Assembly (NCBI RefSeq): GCF_029846715.1
Contig: NZ_JARVWW010000013.1
Coordinates: forward strand, 148,504 to 212,503
Source of the DNA: Bradyrhizobium nivariense
Lineage (GTDB): Bacteria; Pseudomonadota; Alphaproteobacteria; Rhizobiales; Xanthobacteraceae
Direction: 5' to 3'
Length of the DNA stretch: 64,000 nt
The notes beneath the pieces were generated by a model that did no database searches, was not told where the DNA came from, and worked only from the letters and a program-made list of their open reading frames with translations. Made by a program: the position numbers and the translations under genes. Shown one piece after another: positions 53,998 through 61,676 of the stretch (position 1 is the stretch's first letter; every line of letters starts with the position of its first letter).

Positions 53998-55766
53998 GCT
54001 GAACCTGCGTGAGTCATCTCGATGAAATATTTCTGCATATCCCAGGCGCCGGTGGGACAGCGCTCGGCGCACAACCCGCAATGCAGGCAGACGTCCTCGT
54101 CCTTGACCATTACGCGTCCGGTCTTGAGGTCGCTGGAGACATAAAGGTCCTGGTCCGGATGCGGCGAGGGCGCTTTCAGGCGCTGACGCAGATCAGTCTC
54201 CTCGCCGTTACCCGTGAAGGTGATGCAATCCATCGGACAGATGTCGACGCAGGCATCGCACTCGATGCAGAGCGAGGTCGAGAACACGGTCTGGACGTCG
54301 CAGTTCAGGCAGCGCTCGGCCTCTCCCAGTGCGAGCTTGACGTCGTAGCCGAGCTCGACCTCGGTGCGGATGTCCTTCAGCGCGATCACCTTGTCGCGAT
54401 GCGGTACCTTGAAGCGCTTGTCGTTGGAGATGTCGTTGTCATAGCTCCATTCGTGGATGCCCATCTTCTGCGAGGAGATGTGCACCTCCGGCAGCGGTCG
54501 CTCGGTGATGTCCTCGCCCGAGAGCAGCTTGTGGATCGACAACGCGGCGTCGTGGCCCTGCGCCACCGCCCAGATGATGTTCTTCGGCCCGAACGCGGCG
54601 TCGCCGCCGAAAAACACCTTTGGGTTGGTCGAGACGAATGTTTTTGGATCGACCTTGGGCATGTGCCATTTGTCGAACTCGATACCGCAATCCTGCTCGA
54701 TCCAGGGGAAGGCGTTCTCCTGGCCGACCGCGACCAGCACGTCGTCGCACTCGATGGTCTGGTCGGGCTCGCCCGAGGGCACGAGGTTCCGGCGGCCCTT
54801 GGCGTCGTATTCGGCCTTCACCTTCTGGAACGTGATGCCGGTGAGCTTGCCGTTGTCGTGGACGAAGGCGACGGGGACGAGGAAGTTGAGGATCGGGATG
54901 TCCTCGTGGAGCGCGTCTTCCTTCTCCCAGGGCGATGCCTTCATCTCCTCGAAGCCGGAGCGCACGACGACTTTCACCTCTTCGCCGCCGAGCCGGCGGG
55001 CGGTGCGGCAGCAATCCATCGCGGTGTTGCCGCCGCCGAGCACGATGACGCGCTTGCCGATCTTGTCGGTATGGCCGAACGAGACCGAGGACAGCCAGTC
55101 GATACCGATATGGACGTTGGCGGCGGCCTCTTTTCGGCCAGGAATGTCGAGCTCGCGGCCGCGCGGTGCGCCGGAGCCGACGAAGATCGCGTCATACTTC
55201 TCCGCGAGCAGCGCCTTCATGCTCTCGATGCGGTGGCCGCCTTTGAAGTCGACGCCGAGATTGAGGATGTAGCCGGTCTCCTCGTCGATCACCGAATTGG
55301 GCAGGCGGAATTTCGGGATCTGCGATCGCATCATGCCGCCGGCTTCGGGATCACCGTCGAACACGGTGCAGTGGTAGCCGAGTGGCGCCAGGTCGCGCGC
55401 GACTGTCAGTGAGGCGGGGCCGCCGCCGACGAATGCAACGCGTTTGCCGTTCTTGGCCGAGGGCCGCGGCAGGCGTTGCGTGATGTCGTCCTTGAAGTCG
55501 GCGGCGACGCGCTTCAGGCGGCAGATCGCGACCGGGGTCTCCTCGACGCGTCCGCGGCGGCACGCCGGCTCGCAGGGACGATCGCAGGTGCGTCCCAGAA
55601 TTCCGGGAAACACGTTCGATTTCCAATTGATCATGTAGGCGTCGCTGTAGCGGCCTTGGGCGATCAGTCGGATGTATTCGGGAACCGGGGTGTGTGCAGG
55701 ACAGGCCCATTGGCAATCGACCACTTTGTGAAAGTAGTCAGGGGCCGCGATATCGGTCGGTTTCAT
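53967..55766 (-). CDS. GltD-like NAD(P)H/ferredoxin oxidoreductase with added 4Fe-4S domains
   Basis: The 599-residue protein begins with a cysteine-rich cluster domain (C-P-A-H-T-P-V-P, G-R-T-C-D-R-P-C-E-P-A-C-R). An FAD site V-G-G-G-P-A-S-L and an NAD(P) site L-G-G-G-N-T-A-M-D follow. Two 4Fe-4S ferredoxin motifs lie at the C-terminus (C-I-E-C-D-A-C-V-D-I-C-P and C-L-H-C-G-L-C-A-E-R-C-P). This is the small-subunit-of-glutamate-synthase family, but no large subunit is present. Its 31-base overlap with korA points to a dedicated electron partner of the 2-oxoglutarate oxidoreductase. It is the first gene of the operon. Confidence 0.9.
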   Translation of the reverse strand: MKPTDIAAPDYFHKVVDCQWACPAHTPVPEYIRLIAQGRYSDAYMINWKSNVFPGILGRTCDRPCEPACRRGRVEETPVAICRLKRVAADFKDDITQRLPRPSAKNGKRVAFVGGGPASLTVARDLAPLGYHCTVFDGDPEAGGMMRSQIPKFRLPNSVIDEETGYILNLGVDFKGGHRIESMKALLAEKYDAIFVGSGAPRGRELDIPGRKEAAANVHIGIDWLSSVSFGHTDKIGKRVIVLGGGNTAMDCCRTARRLGGEEVKVVVRSGFEEMKASPWEKEDALHEDIPILNFLVPVAFVHDNGKLTGITFQKVKAEYDAKGRRNLVPSGEPDQTIECDDVLVAVGQENAFPWIEQDCGIEFDKWHMPKVDPKTFVSTNPKVFFGGDAAFGPKNIIWAVAQGHDAALSIHKLLSGEDITERPLPEVHISSQKMGIHEWSYDNDISNDKRFKVPHRDKVIALKDIRTEVELGYDVKLALGEAERCLNCDVQTVFSTSLCIECDACVDICPMDCITFTGNGEETDLRQRLKAPSPHPDQDLYVSSDLKTGRVMVKDEDVCLHCGLCAERCPTGAWDMQKYFIEMTHAGSACPTKSRSAA

Positions 55767-55850
55767 TCCTACCCTGTCCGCGCAGGCTCAAAGACCCCGC
55801 GGCCTTTTCTTGAGCTTGGCGAACGCTAACGCGCGTCGATCTGGTTTCTG

Positions 55851-55862
55851 AATGACGTCATT
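55851..55862. promoter_or_regulatory. Perfect 12-base palindrome upstream of the kor operon
   Basis: AATGACGTCATT is a perfect palindrome 85 bases before the reductase start codon. It is short but exact, and AT-rich relative to the region, so it is a candidate regulator site. The rest of 55767-56002 has no gene. Confidence 0.35.
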
Positions 55863-56002
55863 AGGTTAGCTTATTAGAACCCTTCCGAAGTACAACGGCA
55901 AATTTGGGTGATCACCGGCTTTCATGGGAGCTACGCGCGCACAGCATTAACGGCGGCGCGCGGTATGCGGCGGTGCAGCATGTTGCGATGCGGATAGCTG
56001 CT

Positions 56003-56680
56003 TCAACTGTGCGCGATATCGCTCTTCGCGAGATCCCACATCAGCGAATAAGTGCCGACGGACACGGGAAGCGGGAAGGGCGCCGCGACAGGGCCGGTGA
56101 AGCGTTCGGCGATGACAGCCGAGACCGCGCCGACACGCGTGCCGTCGACCAGCACGAACCAGTCGCGCGCGCCTTCGTTGCGCACCGCCGGAATGTCCGC
56201 GGTCGCGGCCGACAATTCGGGTTCGCTCTCGAGCAGATGCATGGAGATGATGCCCTCGCGCGTTTCCGGCGCCAGCTTTTCTTGCAGCGCATCACGCCAT
56301 GCCACGGCATTCTCAGGCGTCGGCCGCAGCCGCACCACGCCGAGCGCAGCGCCGCGACCGGTACCGTTGCTGACCGTGATGCGGGCGACAACGCGGAGCA
56401 TGTCCTTGAAATGAGCCATGGTCCGCCGCGACCATTCAGTTTGATTGGCGAGCCGTGTCCGGTAGGCGGGACTGTCCAGCACGTCGAGCGTCTCGGTCGA
56501 ATACAGCGAGAGATATTTGGGATTGGCGGCGTGCGCGACATAGCGCCGCGCCTCCAGAAAGCCGTCGATCGCGACGCGCTCTTCCAGATGCTCGCGATCG
56601 TACCAGCGGTTGAAATCAGCTTCATCAGCCGCGTCGATGTTCATCGACGTCAGCAGCATGCCTGTCCCGGCGAGCGGCAT
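56003..56680 (-). CDS. Hypothetical protein, possible two-domain ferredoxin-like fold (225 aa)
   Basis: The N-terminal half (L-L-T-S-M-N-I-D ... F-N-R-W-Y-D-R-E-H-L-E-E-R) looks like the dimeric alpha/beta-barrel superfamily seen in EthD/DUF4286-type proteins. The second half appears to be a similar, more diverged repeat (V-V-R-L-R-P-T-P, H-L-L-E-S-E-P-E-L, W-F-V-L-V-D). It has no signal peptide. It follows the prolyl-iminopeptidase gene by 15 bases and is last in the leftward pqq-containing run. Function unknown. Confidence 0.65.
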   Translation of the reverse strand: MPLAGTGMLLTSMNIDAADEADFNRWYDREHLEERVAIDGFLEARRYVAHAANPKYLSLYSTETLDVLDSPAYRTRLANQTEWSRRTMAHFKDMLRVVARITVSNGTGRGAALGVVRLRPTPENAVAWRDALQEKLAPETREGIISMHLLESEPELSAATADIPAVRNEGARDWFVLVDGTRVGAVSAVIAERFTGPVAAPFPLPVSVGTYSLMWDLAKSDIAHS

Positions 56681-56695
56681 TTTCTTGTTGTCCTG

Positions 56696-57682
56696 TTATC
56701 GCGCGGCCTTCGAAGCAAGATCCGCGATCGACTTCATGACCGCGTCCCGCACGCCGGCATCATAGAGCGAATGTCCGGCTTCTTCCACGATGCGAATCTC
56801 GGAACCCGGCCACAGTTTCGCGAGTGCTTGAGATGTCTCAGGAGGACACAACAGATCGTAGCGGCCCTGGACGATGATGCCGGGAATGCCACTGAGCTTA
56901 TCGGCGTTCCGCAACAACTGGTTCTTCGTCATGAAGCTGTCGTGGACGAAATACTGCGCCTCCATGAACGGCGTCGCAGGCAATGTGCGCCAGACGTTCA
57001 GCGACGCCAGGTCCAGCCGCGTCTTTGCCGCCTTGTGCTCCGACAAGGCGCGCTCGGTGTCGTGCCAGGCGCGCGATGCGGGGCCATGCACGGCCGGATC
57101 TGCATCGAGGATGCGGCGCCAATAGGCGTCCACTGGCCGCCCGCGCTCCTCGACCGGCAGCACGCTCAGAAAATCCTCGTAGAGCGCGGGATAGAACTGC
57201 GACAGGCGCGAGGTGAAGGCGATCTCGACCTCGGCACGCGTGCCGAGGAACGTCGCGCGGAGCGCAATGCCGGAGACCCGCTCGGGATGCGCCTCTGCAT
57301 ATGCCAGCGCCAGCGTCGCGCCCCAGGAGCCGCCGACGACCATCCAGCGGTCGAAGCCGAACTTTTCGCGGATGTTTTCCATGTCCGCGACCAGGTGCGC
57401 CGTGGTGTTGTGCTGGCGCGATCCCTTCGGACGGCTGCGGCCGCAGCCGCGTTGGTCGAACAGCACGGCGCAGAAGCGGTCGGGATCAAAAAGGCGGCGA
57501 TGGTCGGGCTGGCAACCGCTGCCGGGGCCGCCATGCAGATAGACCGCAGGGATTCCGTCAGTGCGGCCGGCGCTCTCGACATAGAGCTCGTGGCCGTCGC
57601 CGACATCGAGCATTTCGGAGGTCAGCGGCGCAAAGGGATCGGCGCGTTTGGCCGAAGCGGCCACGGCGGCGTCAGGCACCAT
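56696..57682 (-). CDS. pip: Prolyl iminopeptidase-type alpha/beta hydrolase
   Basis: The 328-residue protein has the proline-iminopeptidase signature: H-G-G-P-G-S-G near residue 50 (oxyanion hole), F-D-Q-R-G-C-G-R-S, and nucleophile Ser119 in G-G-S-W-G-A-T-L. The catalytic His is near the end (E-A-G-H-S-L-Y-D). It would remove N-terminal proline from peptides in the cytoplasm. Its start overlaps the end of pqqE by 11 bases, so it is coupled to the PQQ genes. A role in clearing PQQ-precursor peptide fragments is tempting but only inferred. Confidence 0.9.
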   Translation of the reverse strand: MVPDAAVAASAKRADPFAPLTSEMLDVGDGHELYVESAGRTDGIPAVYLHGGPGSGCQPDHRRLFDPDRFCAVLFDQRGCGRSRPKGSRQHNTTAHLVADMENIREKFGFDRWMVVGGSWGATLALAYAEAHPERVSGIALRATFLGTRAEVEIAFTSRLSQFYPALYEDFLSVLPVEERGRPVDAYWRRILDADPAVHGPASRAWHDTERALSEHKAAKTRLDLASLNVWRTLPATPFMEAQYFVHDSFMTKNQLLRNADKLSGIPGIIVQGRYDLLCPPETSQALAKLWPGSEIRIVEEAGHSLYDAGVRDAVMKSIADLASKAAR

Positions 57683-58871
57683 TCTCGGATTCCAGAGTGC
57701 CGCCGGCGAAATTGCGATAGAGGAAGCGGTTGGTTCCGCCCTCGGCCTCGCGCTCGGCCTGCTTGAAGATGGTCTCGTGCAGCGGCGACAGCGCGCAGGC
57801 GGGATCGGTGTTGGCGGCGTCACCGGTCAGCGCGAAAGCCTGGCAGCGGCAGCCGCCGAAATCGATCTCGCGGAATTCGCACGACTTGCACGGCTCCTTC
57901 ATCCAACCGGTGCCGCGATAGCGGTTGAAGGCGTCCGAGTTCTGCCAGATCCAGGCGATCGAATGGTTGGACCGCACCGATTCGAAGTCGAGCCCGGTGA
58001 TGCTCTCGGCGGCGTGGCAGGGCAGCACCTTGCCGGCCGGCGAGATATTGAAGAACTGCCGGCCCCAGCCGCCCATGCACTTCTTCGGCCGCAACGCATA
58101 ATAGTCGGGCACGACATAGTCGATTGCGAGAGTTCCCTTCAGCCGCTCCCGCGCCTCTTCGACGATACGGGTGCACTCGTCGAGCTGCGCCACCGTCGGC
58201 ATCAGCGCGGCGCGGTTCTTCAGCGCCCAGCCGTAATATTGGACGTTGGCGACCTCGAGCCGGTCGGCGTCGAGATCGACCGACATCTGGATGATATCAG
58301 GAAGCTGGTGCAGGTTCTGCCGGTGCATTACCGCGTTCACGGTGAGCGGCAGGTCGAGCTCGCGCGTCCATTTTGCCACTTCGAGCTTCTTGCGGTGCCC
58401 GTTCTTGTAGCCGGCGACACGATCGGCGAGGCCTTCTTCAACGCCCTGGAAACTGATCTGCACATGGCAAAGGCCTGCGTCCGCAAGCCCGCTCAGCCGC
58501 TCGCGCGTCAGCAGCACGGCCGAGGTGATGAGGTTGGTGTAGAGGCCGACGTCGCTGGCATGCTTGACCAGCTCGACGAGGTCTTTGCGCGCCGTCGGCT
58601 CGCCGCCGGAGAAATGCACCTGGAGCACGCCGATCTCGGCGAGCTCGCTCAACACCTTCTTCCATTCCTCGGTCGTCAGCTCCTTGCTCGAGCGGTCGAG
58701 CTCGACCGGGTTGGAGCAATAGGGACATTGCAGCGGGCAGCGATGGGTGATTTCGAGCAGCACGGCGAGGGGAATGCCGAACGTTTCCGCCGTCGAGCGC
58801 TGCTTCTCCAGCACCGCGAGGCTGTCGCTGGCGTCGGGCGGGATGGTGGGATTGCCAAGCACATCGCTCAT
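57672..58871 (-). CDS. pqqE: PqqE, radical SAM enzyme of PQQ biosynthesis
   Basis: PqqE links the Glu and Tyr side chains of PqqA, with PqqD as peptide chaperone. The 399-residue protein has the radical SAM cysteines C45, C49 and C52 (C-P-L-Q-C-P-Y-C) and H-F-S-G-G-E-P-T. The C-terminal SPASM-like auxiliary cysteines include C-M-G-G-W-G-R, L-P-C-H-A, C-K-S-C and F-G-G-C-R-C-Q-A. The ATG at 58871 overlaps the pqqD stop. Order on the minus strand: pqqA, B, C, D, E. Confidence 0.96.
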   Translation of the reverse strand: MSDVLGNPTIPPDASDSLAVLEKQRSTAETFGIPLAVLLEITHRCPLQCPYCSNPVELDRSSKELTTEEWKKVLSELAEIGVLQVHFSGGEPTARKDLVELVKHASDVGLYTNLITSAVLLTRERLSGLADAGLCHVQISFQGVEEGLADRVAGYKNGHRKKLEVAKWTRELDLPLTVNAVMHRQNLHQLPDIIQMSVDLDADRLEVANVQYYGWALKNRAALMPTVAQLDECTRIVEEARERLKGTLAIDYVVPDYYALRPKKCMGGWGRQFFNISPAGKVLPCHAAESITGLDFESVRSNHSIAWIWQNSDAFNRYRGTGWMKEPCKSCEFREIDFGGCRCQAFALTGDAANTDPACALSPLHETIFKQAEREAEGGTNRFLYRNFAGGTLESENGA

Positions 58872-59176
58872 GACGTCTTCTCCCGGGCCTCCGTGAGAAA
58901 GCCCTTGTCGGCGAGATCCTGCAGCATGACGATGACGTCGGTGAGGATCGCATCGCGCGGCGCGGCGTATTTCGCGGCCAGCTGATCGGAGATGTCGCCG
59001 ACACTGCGCTCGCCGTTGCAAAGCTGCAAGACCTCGACCGCGATCTCGTCCGGTGCCAGCACGCGTTCGGGCGCCAGGATCACCCAGACTTTCCGCGTCT
59101 CGTCATATTTCAGCTTGGCGTGCCGCGGCAGAACCGGCCGGCTCGTCTCGCTGACGCTGATGCGCGGCCCGGCCAT
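58868..59176 (-). CDS. pqqD: PqqD, PqqA-binding chaperone
   Basis: At 102 residues, PqqD is a small winged-helix-like protein that presents PqqA to PqqE. It shows P-V-L-P-R-H-A-K-L-K-Y-D, V-W-V-I-L-A-P-E-R-V-L, and C-N-G-E-R-S-V-G-D-I near the middle, all typical. I use the ATG at 59176; upstream in-frame residues are not PqqD-like. It lies 10 bases after pqqC and overlaps pqqE by four bases. Confidence 0.94.
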   Translation of the reverse strand: MAGPRISVSETSRPVLPRHAKLKYDETRKVWVILAPERVLAPDEIAVEVLQLCNGERSVGDISDQLAAKYAAPRDAILTDVIVMLQDLADKGFLTEAREKTS

Positions 59177-59186
59177 CGATTGTTCC

Positions 59187-59966
59187 TCAGCTCGCTTTGG
59201 GCACGAACGCGCCCGGCGGAATGTGGCCTTCGACATAGGCGTGTTGGAGCGCGTCGAGCTGCACCCACAGCACGTTGGTCTTGAAGATCAGCGCGTTGCA
59301 GACCGACGCGCGCTCTTCCGGCGTCCGCGCATGCGCCTTGACATAGTCGAGCGCAAAACCGGCATCGCGCGGCGCCTGCGCCAGTCGGCGCTTGAAGTAG
59401 CTCATGATGTCAGGATTGACGAAATCATAGTGCTCCAGCATGCCGGAGATGCGCTCTTCGTGCAGGTTCGGCGCGAACAGCTCGGTCAGCGAGGAGGCGA
59501 TCGCTTCCAGCGGGCTCTTCTCGCGGCAATAGTGGACATAGGCTTCGACCGCAAAGCGCGTCGCCGGCAAGATGCCTTCGGTCGATTCCACGTAAGCCGT
59601 GTCGAGCCCGAGGCCTTCGGTCAGCTTGAGCCAGCGCTCGATGCCGCCTTCGCTGCCAATATCGCCATCATGGTCCTCGATGCGGTGACGCCATTCCAGC
59701 CGCGTGGCGCGGTCGCGGAAGCGCGAGATCACCACCGCGTCCTTGATCGGGATCGTGCTCTGGTAATAGTAGCGGTTGAGCGCCCAGGCCTGTACCTGGC
59801 CCTTGTTCAGCTTGCCGCCGTGCAGCAGCTTATGGAACGGATGCAGGCTGTGATAGCGCGTCGCCCCGATATGGCGCAGCGTCGCCTCCAGCTCCTCGGC
59901 CGAGTTGAGCTTGATGTCCTTGCCGATCGAGAGCGCAGTCATTCCAGTCAGTGACGCGGCATTCAC
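59187..59966 (-). CDS. pqqC: PqqC, pyrroloquinoline-quinone synthase
   Basis: PqqC is a cofactorless oxidase that performs the last step of PQQ formation, ring closure with an eight-electron oxidation. The 259-residue helical protein shows H-P-F-H-K-L-L-H-G-G-K-L, Q-A-W-A-L-N-R-Y-Y-Y-Q, and R-I-E-D-H-D-G-D, which carry substrate-binding residues. The start is GTG at 59966, overlapping the pqqB stop. An ATG eight codons later is the alternative. Confidence 0.95.
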   Translation of the reverse strand: MNAASLTGMTALSIGKDIKLNSAEELEATLRHIGATRYHSLHPFHKLLHGGKLNKGQVQAWALNRYYYQSTIPIKDAVVISRFRDRATRLEWRHRIEDHDGDIGSEGGIERWLKLTEGLGLDTAYVESTEGILPATRFAVEAYVHYCREKSPLEAIASSLTELFAPNLHEERISGMLEHYDFVNPDIMSYFKRRLAQAPRDAGFALDYVKAHARTPEERASVCNALIFKTNVLWVQLDALQHAYVEGHIPPGAFVPKAS

Positions 59967-60892
59967 AGCACGATCTCCGTTCCGTCAGCGGGTATCTGCC
60001 AGCCCGCCTGCTCAGCGGCCTTGCGCTCGGGTGATGCGGGCAGCAGCGCCGGATTCGAGTTATTGATATGCAGAAATATCTTCCTGTCGAGTGTGAGATC
60101 GGCAAGCCGCGCGATGGCGCCGTGTTCGCCGGACATCGCGACATGTCCCATGCTCTTGCCGGTCTTGTGGCCGAGCCCGCACCTGATCATCTCGTCGTCC
60201 TGCCACACCGTTCCGTCGAAGAACACCAGCGCGGCGCCGTCGATCTCGGCCTTCAGCCCTTCGGTGACTTCGGCGCAGGCGGCGATGAAGCAGAAGCACT
60301 TGCCGGTCGATTTGTCGGTGATCTTCAGCCCCAGCGTATCGCCGTCGCCGCTCTCGCCGCCCGGATGCGCCTTGCCGTCCAGATACCAGGCCGATTTGCC
60401 CGGCACCGCGAAGGGCAGCACCTCGAGCCCTGCGCGCGCGCCATCCGGCAGCCGCGGCTCGAACGGCTCATTGATGTCGATCGGCTGGCGCCGCACATTC
60501 TTCTCGTTCAGCACGTTGAAGATGCTGTTGGCCTTCAGGGTCGCCAGCACCTTCTCATGCGCAAACACCGTGAAGGGCGAGCCCTCGCGCATCGACAGCA
60601 GGCCTGCGACCGCATCGACTTCGCTGTTGGTCAGAATCACGCCTGCGATCGGCGTATGGCGCAGCGCCCCTGCCTTCGGATGCAGCTGTGGCGTGGCATT
60701 CAATTGCTGGCGGAGGTCGGGCGAGGCGTTGATCAGGAACCAGTGCTCGCCATCGCCACTGAAGGCGACCGAGGCCTGGGTTCTCTGGAGCTCTTGGCCG
60801 TTTTCACGGGCCGTCCGGCAGCCCTCGCAGCCGCAATTCCATTGCGGCACTCCGCCGCCGGCTGCGGCGCCCAGGACGACGACACGAAGCAT
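59963..60892 (-). CDS. pqqB: PqqB, PQQ biosynthesis metallo-beta-lactamase-fold protein
   Basis: PqqB (309 aa) has a metallo-beta-lactamase fold and is thought to act as a hydroxylase in PQQ assembly or in transport. It starts M-L-R-V-V-V-L-G-A-A-A-G-G-G-V-P-Q-W-N-C and contains the conserved C-x-C pattern C-G-C-E-G-C. T-N-S-E-V-D-A-V-A-G-L and H-V-A-M-S-G-E-H-G-A-I lie further on. AGGAG is present before the ATG. It is separated from pqqA by 118 bases that contain a strong hairpin. Confidence 0.95.
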   Translation of the reverse strand: MLRVVVLGAAAGGGVPQWNCGCEGCRTARENGQELQRTQASVAFSGDGEHWFLINASPDLRQQLNATPQLHPKAGALRHTPIAGVILTNSEVDAVAGLLSMREGSPFTVFAHEKVLATLKANSIFNVLNEKNVRRQPIDINEPFEPRLPDGARAGLEVLPFAVPGKSAWYLDGKAHPGGESGDGDTLGLKITDKSTGKCFCFIAACAEVTEGLKAEIDGAALVFFDGTVWQDDEMIRCGLGHKTGKSMGHVAMSGEHGAIARLADLTLDRKIFLHINNSNPALLPASPERKAAEQAGWQIPADGTEIVL

Positions 60893-60934
60893 GATCCGTC
60901 TCCTGGAAATAACGTTGCGAGGTGAATCTCAGGC

Positions 60935-60966
60935 CGACACGGTTTCCGTCATTCGGAAACCTGTCG
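60935..60966 (-). terminator. Strong hairpin between pqqA and pqqB
   Basis: CGACA-GGTTTCCG, a five-base loop, CGGAAACC-g-TGTCG form a 13-bp stem with one bulged base. With no T-run after it, it probably attenuates transcription or protects the pqqA mRNA, so that more PqqA peptide than enzyme is made. Confidence 0.6.
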
Positions 60967-61010
60967 TGACCGAAAGATCCACCTGCGCTGAACGCAAACT
61001 GACCAACCGC

Positions 61011-61091
61011 CTACTTGCGGGTGGCGCTCACATACATGTTGATTTCCATGCCACACGGCACTTCGACGATCTTGGGGGCTTTCCAGGCCAT
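61011..61091 (-). CDS. pqqA: PqqA, peptide precursor of PQQ
   Basis: This 26-residue peptide is too short for ordinary gene calling. It reads M-A-W-K-A-P-K-I-V-E-V-P-C-G, then the key E-I-N-M-Y block (Glu and Tyr three residues apart), then V-S-A-T-R-K. The Glu and Tyr become PQQ after PqqE crosslinks them. GGAGA lies 7 bases upstream of the ATG. It leads the pqqABCDE operon. Confidence 0.95.
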   Translation of the reverse strand: MAWKAPKIVEVPCGMEINMYVSATRK

Positions 61092-61122
61092 TTTGGCTCT
61101 CCATTTCGCGAACTCGGACGTG

Positions 61123-61153
61123 TCCGCCCAGCGGTTAAAGTAATGCGGGCGGA
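61123..61153. promoter_or_regulatory. Inverted repeat upstream of pqqA
   Basis: TCCGCCC-N17-GGGCGGA, exact in both arms, lies 30-60 bases before the pqqA ATG, where the promoter should be. It may be an operator or simply a GC-rich stem. Confidence 0.35.
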
Positions 61154-61339
61154 AAAGTTCGCTAGTGAAATCTTCCCGAGAAAGTCATGTTGCGCCGCGA
61201 AATATCGGGTTGGAACACCGCTTTTGGTGAGGCAGTCTTGCGGCCAGGCGTATTCGGTCGCGAACCCTGTCCTGATAAAGCAGTTGTGAGTGCAGTGCAG
61301 CTTTCAATCCGGTACAGGCGACCCAATTGGATCTCGGTA

Positions 61340-61597
61340 ATGCCCAAATATTTCTTCAACACCCGTATCGGCAACGAACTGATCGTGGATCCCGAAGGAG
61401 AGGACCTGCGTAATCCCGATCGCGCCTGGGAGGTCGCCCGCCAGATGATCCTGGAGGTCCTGAAATCGGAAGGCACCCAGCCGGCCCTGCTCGAGGCGGT
61501 CATCGAGGTCACTGACGTCGAGGGCGAGGTCGTGCTCGAATTCCCCTTCACCGAGGCGCTCCTCGATATGCCGGACCAGTCCGCGACCCGGCATTAA
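61340..61597 (+). CDS. DUF6894-family small protein (85 aa)
   Basis: The ATG at 61340 starts M-P-K-Y-F-F-N-T-R, a pattern seen in DUF6894 proteins (P-x-Y-x-F-x). Then come D-P-E-G-E-D-L-x-N-P-D-R-A-W-E-V-A-R and an acidic middle. The upstream frame is open but does not look coding. It is a small acidic cytoplasmic protein common in rhizobia, function unknown. It stands alone between pqqA and the amidase gene. Confidence 0.75.
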   Translation: MPKYFFNTRIGNELIVDPEGEDLRNPDRAWEVARQMILEVLKSEGTQPALLEAVIEVTDVEGEVVLEFPFTEALLDMPDQSATRH

Positions 61598-61640
61598 ACC
61601 CCCTTCGCCCCTGCGAAATCCGCATGGCTTTGCCGCGTTC

Positions 61641-61660
61641 CCGGCGCTAAAAGACGCCGG
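61641..61660 (+). terminator. Hairpin between the DUF6894 and amidase genes
   Basis: CCGGCG-N8-CGCCGG followed by GTTAT forms a short stem 44 bases after the DUF6894 stop. It is a possible terminator without a long T-run. Confidence 0.35.
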
Positions 61661-61676
61661 TTATACGGAGCAAGCC

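Noticed and set aside
61212..61240. GGAAC near the DUF6894 gene
   Set aside because: The downstream trinucleotide is GTC rather than GTT at the right spacing, and no TT is present at 18-19 bases.
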